From: Streptomyces sp. TLI_105
Lineage (GTDB): Bacteria; Actinomycetota; Actinomycetes; Streptomycetales; Streptomycetaceae
Assembly (NCBI RefSeq): GCF_900105415.1
Contig: NZ_FNSM01000001.1
Coordinates: 5,357,501 to 5,421,500, forward strand
Length of the DNA stretch: 64,000 nucleotides
Direction: 5' to 3'
Below the pieces are notes generated by a model. The model made no database searches. It saw only the letters and a list, made by a program, of their open reading frames with translations, and had not been told where the DNA came from. A program made the position numbers and the translations under genes. Positions 24,907 through 34,417 of this stretch are shown piece after piece (position 1 is the first letter of the stretch; the number at the start of each line of letters is the position of its first letter).

Positions 24907-25474
24907 ACCGCCGCGCCCCGGCCGTCGCGGCGGCCAGCAGGAGCACGGCGAGGACCCCCTGGCCCCACGGCACACGGGACCCCTCCACCGCCGGGGCCAC
25001 CCGCCGGCGCGGGTCGTAGGCCACCCTGACCTCCCCGCCGTCCGGGGCGAGCCGACGGGCCTCCGACAGGGACGACGGATAGCCGCCCGGGCAGCGCAGG
25101 GTGTGGACGTACCGCGTCCTCGTGCCGCCGCCCTCGCCGACCGACGAGGACTCCTCCTCGCGGACCTTCACGACGACGCAGTCGGCGACCGCCCCGCGCG
25201 CCGCCGTCCGATCGGCGACGGTCACCGTGAGCAGCAGCGCGGCGACCAGCGCGAGCGCGCCGAAGAGGCCCGCGACCCCGTCGACGAGCAGGTAGTACGC
25301 CACCCCCGCCGCGAGGACGGCCGCCCCGCCGACCGAGACCGCGACCGTGGTGGACGGCGACGTGGCGCCCCCGAAGCTCCAGGCCGACCAGGCGTAGAGC
25401 GCGACCGCGCAGAGCGCCGGCAGGGTCGCCACACCCCGACTCCGGGCGTCAGTGGACGTTTTCATCGACGACAT
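24878..25474 (-). CDS. Membrane protein, DUF3592-like
   Basis: A 198-aa protein with three N-terminal transmembrane helices (about 15-90), an exterior region with one Cys pair (A-D-C-V-V-V-K-V and L-R-C-P-G-G-Y) and a final helix near 172-190 before a basic tail. This topology and the beta-rich middle with V-R-V-A-Y-D-P resemble DUF3592 proteins of actinomycetes. The ATG at 25474 has a G-rich SD 9 bp upstream; a GTG at 25483 is possible. Confidence 0.65.
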   Translation of the reverse strand: MSSMKTSTDARSRGVATLPALCAVALYAWSAWSFGGATSPSTTVAVSVGGAAVLAAGVAYYLLVDGVAGLFGALALVAALLLTVTVADRTAARGAVADCVVVKVREEESSSVGEGGGTRTRYVHTLRCPGGYPSSLSEARRLAPDGGEVRVAYDPRRRVAPAVEGSRVPWGQGVLAVLLLAAATAGARRFSRWSRSGP

Positions 25475-25517
25475 GAGCGTCACCCCCCGAGTGGGACGCG
25501 TGCCGGCCGCCGACGGT

Positions 25518-26477
25518 TCAGCCCTCCGCGTCGTCCGGCCACACCCCGATGTGGTCCTGCTCCAGCTCCAGGGCCACCCGGTGCTCCATGCCGAGGGCCT
25601 GGGTGTAGTCCGCCGGGAGCTGGAGCCGGCCCGCGCGGTCGAGCATCGCGTACTCCCGTGCCACCAGCGACTCCTGGCCCTGCTCGTCGACCTCCGTGCG
25701 GCGCAGCACCTCCGAGGAGGTGCGGCCGTCGCGGATGGCGACCGTGCGGCGCACCTCGGAGGCGACCGCCTGGTCGTGGGTGACGATCACGATCGTCGTG
25801 CCCAGCTCCTCGTTGGCGCGGCGGAAGGCCGCGAAGACCTGCTCTCCGGTGGCCGAGTCCAGCTCGCCGGTGGGCTCGTCGGCGAGGAGCACGGCCGGGT
25901 TGTTGGCCAGGGCGACCGCGATCGCCACCCGCTGCTGCTGGCCGCCGGAGAGCTGGTGCGGCCGGCGGTCGCGGATCTCCGAGATGCCCAGCATGGCGAG
26001 GAGCTCCTCGGCCCGCTCCGCCTTCTGCTTCGAGCGGCCCCGCAACTGCATGGGCAGCGCCACGTTCTGGGCCGCCGTCAGGTACGGCAGGAGGTTCCGG
26101 GCGGTCTGCTGCCAGACGAAGCCGACGACCTCGCGGCGGTAGCGCAGCCGCGCCTTGCCGTCCATCCCGAGCAGGTCGCAGCCGGCGACCCGGGCCGCGC
26201 CCGCGGTCGGCACGTCCAGGCCCGCCAGGATGTTCATCAGCGTCGACTTGCCGGAACCCGAGGCGCCGACCAGGGCCATCAGCTCGCCCTCCTTCACGAG
26301 GAGGTCGAGCCCCTGGAGCGCCTGCACCTCCACCCCGTCCGTGGTGAAGATGCGGACCAGACGGTCGCAGGCGATGAGCGCGTCATGACCGTACGAGGGC
26401 CGGTCGCGGTGCGCGGTGGCCCGCCGCTCCAGCTCCTCCAGAGTCGTGTCGGACGGGGCCGTGCCGGTCTGCGTCAT
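25518..26477 (-). CDS. MacB/LolD-type ABC transporter ATP-binding protein
   Basis: A 319-aa ATPase. Walker A G-A-S-G-S-G-K-S (about 71), Q-loop V-W-Q-Q-T, signature L-S-G-G-Q-Q-Q-R and Walker B A-V-L-L-A-D-E-P-T-G-E-L-D, the extended type of FtsX-linked transporters. The H-loop histidine is V-T-H-D-Q. A C-terminal extension of about 60 residues (L-D-R-A-G-R-L-Q-L-P onward) is an actinobacterial feature. It pairs with the two large permeases upstream in the same operon; its ATG overlaps the permease stop (ATGA). Confidence 0.93.
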   Translation of the reverse strand: MTQTGTAPSDTTLEELERRATAHRDRPSYGHDALIACDRLVRIFTTDGVEVQALQGLDLLVKEGELMALVGASGSGKSTLMNILAGLDVPTAGAARVAGCDLLGMDGKARLRYRREVVGFVWQQTARNLLPYLTAAQNVALPMQLRGRSKQKAERAEELLAMLGISEIRDRRPHQLSGGQQQRVAIAVALANNPAVLLADEPTGELDSATGEQVFAAFRRANEELGTTIVIVTHDQAVASEVRRTVAIRDGRTSSEVLRRTEVDEQGQESLVAREYAMLDRAGRLQLPADYTQALGMEHRVALELEQDHIGVWPDDAEG

Positions 26478-29395
26478 CGTGCGTCTCCTGCCCTGAGTTC
26501 CTTGATCGAGCTCCTGCGCCCCGCCCACCACGCCTGTCCGACCGCCGCGAGCCCCGTCAGGACGACGACGGCGAGCGCGGGCAGCACCAGCGACCACGGG
26601 TCGGCCCGCAGCGGGGCGCTGTCCAGCGGGGCGAAGCCCGGCGCCGCCGCGAGCGCCAGCCGGAACAGGTCGATGCCCGGGGCGAGCAGCGGCACCGTCG
26701 TCCAGCCGACGAGGATGCCGCCGAGCGCCGCGAGGACGGCCTGCGGCAGCGCCTCCAGGCCGAGCAGCCGTCGTGCCTGCCCGCGGGTGAGTCCCATCGT
26801 CCGCAGCCGGGCGAGGAGCGTGTTCCGCTCCGGCGCGCTCTGCAGCAGCGAGAGGAGCACGGCGATCACGGCGAAGGCGGCGCCCGCGCCGATCGCGCCG
26901 AGGTAGATCCGCTCGGCGCCCGACTGGAGCGGCGAGTCCACGTACGTGGCCCGCTCCTCGGTCCGCAGCCTCACGGCGAGGGAGGTCTTCCCCCGCACCG
27001 ACTTCGCCTTCACGGCGGTGCGCAGCGCGGCGCCGTCCACCGGCCCCGTGACCAGCAGTGAGGTGTCCGCCCGGTGGGTGAGGTCGGCGCCGTTGACGAG
27101 GAGGAAGTCGGCGTCGTCCAGGGCCGGGGTGGCCGACCGCACGGCGACCACCCTGACCCGGAAGACACCGGCCGCCGCGACGATGTCCATCGGCCCCTTG
27201 CCGAGCCGCTCGGCGACCTTCGGCGAGGCGATCGCGGGCAGCACCCGCTCGGTGTCCGCGACGGCGCCCTCGCCGCCCCTGCCCGTCGAGGCGAGCAGCC
27301 CGGCGGGGAAGGGCCCGAAGCCGGTCCGGTCCGCGAGCCGGGTGTACGAGGCGGGCTCGACGCCCACGATCGGCGCGCTCATCGGCTGCGCGGCGGTCCC
27401 CTGATAGGACGGCACGTCGACCCCGTACTCGATCTGGACCGGCGCCACGTCCCGTACGCCCTTCAGACCGCGCACCGACTCGGCGAGCCCGGCGGGCAGC
27501 GGGGTCCATTCGATCGGGCTGCCGATCCGGGCGTCCGCGCCGGTGGCCAGGAGGGCGGCCCGGTCGCGGGCGTCGGCGACGCCCGCGAGGACGGAGCCGC
27601 CGAAGGCCGCCGTGGTCAGGGCGAGGACGAGGGCGAGCAGCGGGAGGGCGCCCGAGGAGGAGGCGCGTCCGGCACGGGCCAGGGCGAGCGGTCCGACGGC
27701 CCCGCGCAGCCGGCGGGCCGGACGGGCCAGCCACCGCAGCGGCAGCGGGTAGACCCGTACGAGGACCATGGCGGCGATCAGGCCGACCAGCACCGGGGCG
27801 GCGCTCACCAGGTGGTCGCCGGAGTCGTCGGTGCCGCGCAGCCGCAGCGAGGCGACGGCGCCCACGGCGAGGACGAGCAGGGTCAGTTCGAGGACCGTGC
27901 GGCGCCGGGAGGGGCGGGCGGTGAGCAGGTCGTCGCGGCCGCCGTGCAGGCGCGGGCGCCGGTGCAGGACGACCGCCCGCACGGGCAGGACCAGGATCGC
28001 GATCAGGGCGACGAGCGCGGCGGCGAGGACGGAGGGGCCGAGGGGGATCCCGCCGGAGCCGTCGTCGGGCGGCCGGACGGTGGCCACCGCGAGGCCGAGG
28101 GCGAGCGCGGCGGCCGGTACGGCGACGGCCGAGGTCTCGCCGAGCAGCCGCAGGCCGATGCCGGTGAGGGAGGCACCACGGGAGCGGATCAGCGAGAGCT
28201 CGCTGTCGCGGCGGGCGACGAACAGGCCGCCGGTCATCACGAGGACGACCGCGGCGACGGCGCCGATTCCGAAGACGGCGACGGCCACGACCGGGTTGAT
28301 GGCCTCGCGCATCGAGCGGTACGAGCCGGAGATCTCGTCGAGCTGGGTGGTCAGGGTGGCGTTGCCCTTGACGGCCTTGCGCATCTTGACCAGGTCGGGG
28401 CCGCCCTTCACCGAGCCGAGCGCGGCGTCGAGCCGGTCGACGTCCCGCCCGGTGAGGTGGCCGGCCTCCGGCATGAACCGGAAGAAGACCTCCACGTCGT
28501 TCGTCGTGGAGAGCGCGGCGGACACGGAGGAGGGGGAGAGGAGAAGCGCGGCCTGCCAGTAGTACTTGATCTCGTCGCCGACCTTCGGGGCGAGCGCCGG
28601 GGTGCGCAGCAGCGGCTCGACCGACCAGTACGGGGACCGGGGGGCGCGGGGCTCGATGATCCCGGTGACCGTGACGGCGACCGGTTCGGTGCCGAGCCGG
28701 CTCGGTATGTGCACGACGGAGCCGGGCTTCAGGCGCAGGGCCTCGGCGGTCTGCGGGGTCACGACGGCTTCCGGGGCGGCGGCCGTGCCCGCCGGCAGCC
28801 GGCCCTTCCGCAGCGTCGCGTGATCGGTGAGGTCGGAGGGGGAGGAGAGGACGAACTCGGGCGGAAGCCCGTCGGGCTGGGGCAGCCACGGGTCGGAGCC
28901 CGGGACCCGCTTGACCGTGCGGACGCCGTGGACGCTCTGCTCCGGGTCGGTCAGGATCGGCGCGGGGAACAGGTCCCGCACCTCGTCGCTCTGCGCCTGG
29001 AGGAGGCCGGGGACGAGGCCGGGGCCGCGCTCGCCCACGGGGACGGGGTTGGTCAGTTCGAGGACCGAGCTGCGGGGAGCGGCCGTCCGGATGTCGTGCC
29101 GGAGGCCCTCCGTCTCGTACCGGTCGACGGCGCGGGGCAGCGCGGCCGCGAGGTACGCGGTGACGAGGACGAGCAGGGCGAGGGCGGCGGCGGCCCAGGG
29201 CGCGGTCCGCAGCCGGGTCCGCACCCAGGGCGCCACCGGACGGGCGGGCTTCTCGGACCGGGACGACCGGGACCGGGGCATGGCGGGGGCCTTCCTGCGT
29301 ACGGCGGGAGTGTCGGAGCCCTTGTCGGGGGCCGGGTCCTGGCCCGGCACGTCGGTGCTGTCGCTGTGATCGCTGTACGGATCGGTCGGCGCCAT
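26474..29395 (-). CDS. FtsX-family ABC transporter permease (large, two-core)
   Basis: A 973-aa membrane protein. The N-terminal cytoplasmic tail of about 60 residues is polar and basic. Then come a first transmembrane helix (A-P-W-A-A-A-A-L-A-L-L-V), a large extracytoplasmic domain, and two FtsX-type cores with gaps of hydrophobic helices around residues 380-600 and 830-965. MacB-like mechanotransmission across the membrane is expected, not classical import. Stop-start overlap of TGATG type with the upstream permease. Confidence 0.85.
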   Translation of the reverse strand: MAPTDPYSDHSDSTDVPGQDPAPDKGSDTPAVRRKAPAMPRSRSSRSEKPARPVAPWVRTRLRTAPWAAAALALLVLVTAYLAAALPRAVDRYETEGLRHDIRTAAPRSSVLELTNPVPVGERGPGLVPGLLQAQSDEVRDLFPAPILTDPEQSVHGVRTVKRVPGSDPWLPQPDGLPPEFVLSSPSDLTDHATLRKGRLPAGTAAAPEAVVTPQTAEALRLKPGSVVHIPSRLGTEPVAVTVTGIIEPRAPRSPYWSVEPLLRTPALAPKVGDEIKYYWQAALLLSPSSVSAALSTTNDVEVFFRFMPEAGHLTGRDVDRLDAALGSVKGGPDLVKMRKAVKGNATLTTQLDEISGSYRSMREAINPVVAVAVFGIGAVAAVVLVMTGGLFVARRDSELSLIRSRGASLTGIGLRLLGETSAVAVPAAALALGLAVATVRPPDDGSGGIPLGPSVLAAALVALIAILVLPVRAVVLHRRPRLHGGRDDLLTARPSRRRTVLELTLLVLAVGAVASLRLRGTDDSGDHLVSAAPVLVGLIAAMVLVRVYPLPLRWLARPARRLRGAVGPLALARAGRASSSGALPLLALVLALTTAAFGGSVLAGVADARDRAALLATGADARIGSPIEWTPLPAGLAESVRGLKGVRDVAPVQIEYGVDVPSYQGTAAQPMSAPIVGVEPASYTRLADRTGFGPFPAGLLASTGRGGEGAVADTERVLPAIASPKVAERLGKGPMDIVAAAGVFRVRVVAVRSATPALDDADFLLVNGADLTHRADTSLLVTGPVDGAALRTAVKAKSVRGKTSLAVRLRTEERATYVDSPLQSGAERIYLGAIGAGAAFAVIAVLLSLLQSAPERNTLLARLRTMGLTRGQARRLLGLEALPQAVLAALGGILVGWTTVPLLAPGIDLFRLALAAAPGFAPLDSAPLRADPWSLVLPALAVVVLTGLAAVGQAWWAGRRSSIKELRAGDAR

Positions 29396-32300
29396 CAGTT
29401 CTCCCCCTGGTGGCGCAGGGTCACGACCGGATCGGTGCGGCGCAGGGCGATCGCGGCGACGATGGCCAGCGGCAGCGCGGCGACGCCGGCGAGCAGCAGG
29501 GCCACCTGGCCGAGGGGCAGTTCGACGAGGACCGGTGGGACGGGCCGGGTCGCCCGGCCGGTGAGGACGACGAGCGGGACGACGGCCCGGGCCAGGACGG
29601 TGCCGAGCCCGATGCCGACGAGCAGGCCGATGCCGATGAGCAGCCCCTGTTCGGCGGCGATCAGCCGGGCGAGCTTGCGCTGCGGCGCGCCGAGCGCCCG
29701 CAACACCCCGAATTCGGCGGACCGTTCCCGCATCGCGCCGGCCGAGCCGACGCCGAAGCCGACGGCGGCGAGGGCGGCGGCGGCCGCGGCGACGGCCATC
29801 AGGGCGGCGTTGGGGCCCGCGCCGAGCGGGTCGCCGAGGAGTTCGGCGGCGACCTCGTCGCGTACGAGGACCTGGGCGGGGTCCGCGTCGGCGCGGGCGC
29901 GCAGGGCCTCGGCGACCTCGTCCACGCGGCCGGGGGCGACGGCCAGCCACCACTCGTCGGGCGGCAGGGTGACGGTCCCGCCGGTGGAGGCCGCGAGGTA
30001 CTGGTTGACCGCGGCCAGGTCGAGGAGGACCGCGCCGCCGTCCTCGGGGGTGGCGACGGCAGTGGCGGCCGCGTCGGTCCGGGCGCCGGGGCCGGTGGTG
30101 GGCAGCTCCTTGACGACCCGGTCGACGGTGACGTCGATCTGCCGGCCGTCGAAGTCGACCTCGACCAGGTCGCCGGGCTTGGCGCCGCTCGCCGCCATGA
30201 AGCCCTCGGTGGCCACGGCCGAAAGCCGCTTCGGGGCCTTCGGAGCGGGGGCGTCCAGCCGCAGGGCGAACTCCGAGGGGCCGAGCCAGGAGTTCCCGGT
30301 GGGCGTGCCGGTGAGCGAGAACGAGACGGAGTACGGGGCCGGTCGGCCGCCGGGTCCGGCGGTGCCGGCACGTCCGTTCGCGGCGCTCTCGGTCGTCCCC
30401 CGGCTGCCACTGGCCAGTTCGAAGGCGGAGGCCCAGGGGGCGAGGACCTGCGCGGGGGCGTGCGTCTTCGTGGCGCCGTCGGCCCCGGTGGTGGTGAAGC
30501 GCTCGACGTGCAGGACCTGCGTGTGGTGCGCGCCGTCGGCGACCGGTCCGGTGAGCTCCAGGCCGATGAGGGTGAGGCGGCCGCCGGAGCCGCGGGTGCC
30601 GTCGGTGCCGGGCACGGCGGTCAGCGCGCCGAGGTCGAGGCTCAGCCGGTGGCTGCGGTCGTCGGAGGGCAGCGATCCCACGGCCTGCCGGTACGGGACA
30701 CCGCTCGGGTCCTCCAGGACGGCCGTGACCCGCGCCTCGGGCGTGCCCGCGGGCGCGGAGGTCCGCAGGTCGAGGGCGAGGGTGCGGGTCCCGGCGGGCA
30801 GCGGGAGGCCGCGGCCGCCGGCGGTCTTCGGGGTCAGCGGCGCCAGCAGGGACGGGACGGGGACGGCGGAGAGGTCGGGGCGCAGCAGCAGCCCGCCGGC
30901 GTTGCGGGTGTCGACGGCGAGGACGGTGGCGTTCTTCCCGGACACGTCCATGGAGGCGCGGTGCACCGGGGCCACGGCCTCGACGCCCGGGACGGCGGCG
31001 AGCCGCTCGGTCTGCGTCGGCTCGCCGGGTCCCGCGCTCAGCACCCGGATGTCCGTACCGACGCGGAAGTCGGCCTGGTCGCCCTGCGAGCGCTCCCACG
31101 AGCCGCTCTGCCCGATGGCCAGCATGCCCATCGCCACGGCGAGGACGAGGAGGAGGACGGGGCCCGCGCCGCGCAGCGGCCGGCGGCTGAACTGCCAGCC
31201 CGCGAGGGCGGCGGAGAGCCCGCGGCCGCCGGCCGCGCGCCGCTCGGCCAGCTTGGCGGCGGGCGGCAGCAGACGCAGCGTCAGGACGGTGCCGGCGAGC
31301 AGGGCGAGGGCGGGCGCGGCGACGAGCACCGGGTCGACGGAGCCGCCGCCGGCCTCGTCCGCGCCGAGGGTGCCGCCCGCGGCGGCCGGCCGCTGGAGCT
31401 GCCAGTACGCGACGGCGGCGATGGCGAGGAGGCCGAGGTCCGCCCCGGCGCGCACCGGGCCGGGCAGCGTCGCCGAGCGGGCCTTGCGCAGCGAGACGAC
31501 GGAGCCGTCCCCGGCGGCGAGGGCGGGGGCCACGACGGCCGCCGCGCAGCACAGGGCGACCAGGGCGGCGACCAGCCAAACCTGGAGCGAGGGCGAGGTG
31601 TCGAGGTGCACGCCGAGCGAGGAGAGCGCCGACCGCTCGGCGAAGAGCCGGGTCAGCGGGCCGGACAGGAGGGGGGCGGCGAGCGCCGCGGGCAGGGCGA
31701 GCAGCAGGGCCTCGGCGGCGGCGAGCCCGGCGATCCGGCGCCGCGAACCGCCGCGGGCCCGCAGCAGGGCCGTCTCGCCGGAGCGCTCGGTGCTGAGCAG
31801 CCGGGCGACGAGCAGCAGCGCGTACGCGGCGAGCAGCACCAGCTGGACGGCGACGATCAGGAGGGTGGAGCGGGAGACGAGCAGGGCCCGCTGGGTCTGG
31901 TCCAGGACGGTCGGGAGCGCGGTCGACGCGGAGATCGTCGTGCCGAACTCGTCCGTGGCGTCGGCCAGCGCCTTCGGGCCCTCGGTCGCCGTGGTGCGCA
32001 GGGCGTCCATCCGGTCCGTGGTGAAGCCGGTGAAGTCGGCGGAGCCGAGCCAGGAGGTGTCGCCGGGGCTCAGCGTCCCGGAGCCGAGGACGGCCGGGTC
32101 GGCGAGCAGCGGACCGTACGTGGTGAAGGCGACGGTCCGCACGCCGCGGCCGCCCGCCGGGTCCAGCTGCCAGTACAGGTCGGCGGTGTCGACGGGGCGG
32201 TAGAGGCCGGTGATCCGGGCCTTCACCTTCGGGCCGTCGAGCCGGTCGGTGAGGTCGAGCACGGTGCCGGGGCCGATCTTGAGCCGCCGGGCCGCCTCCT

Positions 32301-32757
32301 CGGGGAGCGCCGCCTCGACGACGCCGCCGGTCCGGGCGGGGGAGGGCCAGGAGCCCTTGACGAGCGAGAGCCGGGAGCGGTCGAGCGCGGCGAAGTGCGT
32401 CAGGTCGGGGTCGCCCGTGCGGGCGGCGGGCGGCTGGAGGGAGCGGGGCAGCGCGTACGGCCCCGAGCGTTCGAGCCGCCGTACGGTCACCGGGAGTCCG
32501 TCGAAGGTCTTCCGCGTCCCGTCCTCGACGGCGGCCTCGGCACCGGCCCGTTTCGCGGCCGGCACCTGTCCGCTCACGAGCAGCGAGGCGGCGGCCGCGG
32601 ACCGGCCGCGCAGTCCGGCCTGGAGCGCGGCGTCCCCGATCGCCCCGGAGAAGGCGGCGAGGGTGGCGAGCACCGAGGTCGTCAGGAGCACGGCGAGCAG
32701 TGCGGCGGCGAGCAGCAGCCGGTGTGCCCTGACACGCAGAAATACGAACCCCGTCAC
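29395..32757 (-). CDS. FtsX-family ABC transporter permease (very large)
   Basis: A 1120-aa permease and first gene of the three-gene exporter operon. It has an N-terminal helix (L-L-L-A-A-A-L-L-A-V-L), an extracellular domain of about 220 residues, a first FtsX core (about 240-450), another long extracellular region, and a final core with E-F-G-V-L-R-A-L-G-A-P, the typical FtsX loop. GTG start at 32757 is favoured because GGGGGA lies 5 bp upstream and the membrane helix follows; an upstream ATG at 32829 would add 24 polar residues. Cargo unknown; peptide or lipid export is typical of the family. Confidence 0.85.
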   Translation of the reverse strand: MTGFVFLRVRAHRLLLAAALLAVLLTTSVLATLAAFSGAIGDAALQAGLRGRSAAAASLLVSGQVPAAKRAGAEAAVEDGTRKTFDGLPVTVRRLERSGPYALPRSLQPPAARTGDPDLTHFAALDRSRLSLVKGSWPSPARTGGVVEAALPEEAARRLKIGPGTVLDLTDRLDGPKVKARITGLYRPVDTADLYWQLDPAGGRGVRTVAFTTYGPLLADPAVLGSGTLSPGDTSWLGSADFTGFTTDRMDALRTTATEGPKALADATDEFGTTISASTALPTVLDQTQRALLVSRSTLLIVAVQLVLLAAYALLLVARLLSTERSGETALLRARGGSRRRIAGLAAAEALLLALPAALAAPLLSGPLTRLFAERSALSSLGVHLDTSPSLQVWLVAALVALCCAAAVVAPALAAGDGSVVSLRKARSATLPGPVRAGADLGLLAIAAVAYWQLQRPAAAGGTLGADEAGGGSVDPVLVAAPALALLAGTVLTLRLLPPAAKLAERRAAGGRGLSAALAGWQFSRRPLRGAGPVLLLVLAVAMGMLAIGQSGSWERSQGDQADFRVGTDIRVLSAGPGEPTQTERLAAVPGVEAVAPVHRASMDVSGKNATVLAVDTRNAGGLLLRPDLSAVPVPSLLAPLTPKTAGGRGLPLPAGTRTLALDLRTSAPAGTPEARVTAVLEDPSGVPYRQAVGSLPSDDRSHRLSLDLGALTAVPGTDGTRGSGGRLTLIGLELTGPVADGAHHTQVLHVERFTTTGADGATKTHAPAQVLAPWASAFELASGSRGTTESAANGRAGTAGPGGRPAPYSVSFSLTGTPTGNSWLGPSEFALRLDAPAPKAPKRLSAVATEGFMAASGAKPGDLVEVDFDGRQIDVTVDRVVKELPTTGPGARTDAAATAVATPEDGGAVLLDLAAVNQYLAASTGGTVTLPPDEWWLAVAPGRVDEVAEALRARADADPAQVLVRDEVAAELLGDPLGAGPNAALMAVAAAAAALAAVGFGVGSAGAMRERSAEFGVLRALGAPQRKLARLIAAEQGLLIGIGLLVGIGLGTVLARAVVPLVVLTGRATRPVPPVLVELPLGQVALLLAGVAALPLAIVAAIALRRTDPVVTLRHQGEN

Positions 32758-32862
32758 CCATCCCCCTGGACCCGCTGAAGTTTCCTCGGATGCTTTCAGA
32801 GGGCACGCGTCACTGGTAACCGCTTTCACGCGGACCTTGATGGGATCGTGACCGTTATTCGG

Positions 32863-32880
32863 CGTTCCGTGTCCGGAACG
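32863..32880 (-). terminator. Short hairpin downstream of the globin gene
   Basis: CGTTCCG / CGGAACG stem with a 4-nt loop, 31 bp past the globin stop. It may separate the globin gene from the ABC operon on the same strand. Confidence 0.4.
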
Positions 32881-32910
32881 TTTCAGTCCGTGCCCCGGGG
32901 CGGTGACCCG

Positions 32911-33315
32911 CTAGTTCGCGCTGTTCACCATCGAGGCCGCCGCGTAGGTCAGGTACCGCCACAGCTCGCTCTCGTGCTCCGGAGCCAGGCCGAGCGAGTC
33001 GAGGGCGTCGCGCATGTGACGCAGCCAGGCGTCGTGGGCGGCCTGGTCCACGGTGAACGGCGCGTGACGCATGCGGAGGCGGGGGTGGCCGCGGTGGTCG
33101 CTGTAGGTCCGGGGGCCGCCCCAGTACTGCATCAGGAAGAGGGCGAGACGCTCCTCGGCCGGGCCGAGGTCCTCCTCGGGGTACATCGGGCGCAGCAGCG
33201 GGTCGGCCGCGACCCCCTCGTAGAAGCGGCGGACCAGGCGGCGGAACGTCTCCTCGCCCCCGACCTGCTCGTAGAAGGTCTGCTCCTGCACCGTTTCCCC
33301 GGGAATCTCGTTCAC
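32911..33315 (-). CDS. glbO: Group II truncated haemoglobin
   Basis: A 134-aa globin with the 2-on-2 fold signature: [15 protein letters not shown] at the start, the group II W-G-G-P-x-x-Y-S motif, and the proximal histidine in L-R-M-R-H-A-P-F. The conserved F-Y pair (R-R-F-Y-E-G-V) supplies the B10 tyrosine. Group II members bind O2 or NO in the cytosol and take part in oxidative or nitrosative stress. Near full length for the family. Not in an obvious operon. Confidence 0.92.
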   Translation of the reverse strand: MNEIPGETVQEQTFYEQVGGEETFRRLVRRFYEGVAADPLLRPMYPEEDLGPAEERLALFLMQYWGGPRTYSDHRGHPRLRMRHAPFTVDQAAHDAWLRHMRDALDSLGLAPEHESELWRYLTYAAASMVNSAN

Positions 33316-33413
33316 CGTTCCATCGTCTCAGATGCCCCGGCCGAGGACCGGAGGCTTAGGACCGCCCGTACGGCCCCTCGCCCCGGGGCCCCGGAGGGCG
33401 GGAGAGTGGACCC

Positions 33414-34373
33414 ATGGACGAGTTCGCCGAGGCCGGCGCGCGGGAGCGGCGCGCGCTCGTGCGGGAGATCGAGGCGGACGGCCTGCTGACGGACCCCGCC
33501 TGGCGGGCGGCCTTCGCCGAGGTGCCGCGCCACCTCTTCGTCCCGTACTACTACGTCTCCGGGCCCGGCGGCTACGAGCGGCTCTGGGCCGGCGACCCCG
33601 ATCCGGAGCGCCGGGAGCGCTGGCTGCGCGGGGCGTACGCGGACACCGCGATCGCCACCCGGGTACGGGACGGGGAGCTGGTCTCCTCCGCCAGCCAGCC
33701 CTCCCTGATGGCCCTGATGCTCGACGCCCTGGACGTACGCGACGGGGACGACGTCCTGGAGATCGGCGCCGGGAGCGGCTACCACGCGGCCCTGCTCTGC
33801 CACCGCCTCGGCGAGGAGCACGTCACCACCGTCGACCTCGACGAGGAGATCGCCGAGTCCGCCCGGACCCACCTCGCCGCCGTCGGGTACCGGCCCGCCG
33901 TGCTCGCCGCCGACGGCGCCCGCGGCTGCCCCGAGCACGCCCCGTACGACCGGATCGTGGCGACCTGCGCGGTGCCCTCCGTCCCGCACCCCTGGCTCGC
34001 CCAGTGCCGGCCCGGCGCGCTCGTCCTCGCGCCGCTCTCCACCGGGCTGATCCTGCTGCGGGTGCGCGACGCCGCGCACGCGGAGGGACGGTTCCTCGCG
34101 ACCTCCGCGTACTTCGTGGCGCTCCGGGGCGTCGCCGCCGGGGCCCCGGAGCACGACAACCCGCGCCCCGGCCCGGCCGGGGACGAGCGCTTCCTCTTCC
34201 TGTGGGGGCTGGTCGGCGGGACCCTCGACAGGCGCGAAGCGCTCTCGCTCTGGCTGCGCGAGCGGCGGCCGGGGCGGGAGCGCTTCGGGGTGACGGTCAG
34301 CGGCGACCGGCAGTGGGCCTGGCTGGACGACCCCGGAGGACCGTACGCCTGGCCCCTGCCGGGGACCGCCTGA
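33414..34373 (+). CDS. PCMT-like SAM-dependent methyltransferase
   Basis: A 319-aa protein related to protein-L-isoaspartate O-methyltransferase. It shows V-P-R-H-L-F-V-P-Y near residue 40, the SAM-binding V-L-E-I-G-A-G-S-G-Y-H (about 114), and a V-x-D-x-D-E-E-I post-I acidic loop. The S-x-x-S-Q-P-S segment is at the usual substrate-loop position. The C-terminal 100 residues exceed a standard PCMT and end with W-L-D-D-P-G-G-P. It could repair isoaspartyl residues or modify a peptide; no precursor peptide is nearby. Divergent from the globin gene. Confidence 0.85.
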   Translation: MDEFAEAGARERRALVREIEADGLLTDPAWRAAFAEVPRHLFVPYYYVSGPGGYERLWAGDPDPERRERWLRGAYADTAIATRVRDGELVSSASQPSLMALMLDALDVRDGDDVLEIGAGSGYHAALLCHRLGEEHVTTVDLDEEIAESARTHLAAVGYRPAVLAADGARGCPEHAPYDRIVATCAVPSVPHPWLAQCRPGALVLAPLSTGLILLRVRDAAHAEGRFLATSAYFVALRGVAAGAPEHDNPRPGPAGDERFLFLWGLVGGTLDRREALSLWLRERRPGRERFGVTVSGDRQWAWLDDPGGPYAWPLPGTA

Positions 34374-34417
34374 CGGTCTTCGTCAGGACGGTCTCCGTCG
34401 GGACGGTCTTCGTCAGG
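34373..34417. repeat. Three tandem 15-bp repeats between convergent genes
   Basis: ACGGTCTTCGTCAGG, ACGGTCTCCGTCGGG, ACGGTCTTCGTCAGG. The first copy overlaps the methyltransferase stop codon and the last overlaps the FHA gene stop. It encodes nothing and may be a replication-slippage product. Confidence 0.7.

Noticed and set aside
27074..32203. A plus-strand frame of about 1700 codons opposite the ABC permeases.
   Set aside because: Antisense shadow of high-GC genes; low-complexity composition, with clear permeases on the other strand.
26474..32806. One giant minus-strand protein of about 2100 aa.
   Set aside because: The frame runs upstream through the second permease by chance. The true permease starts at the TGATG junction at 29395.
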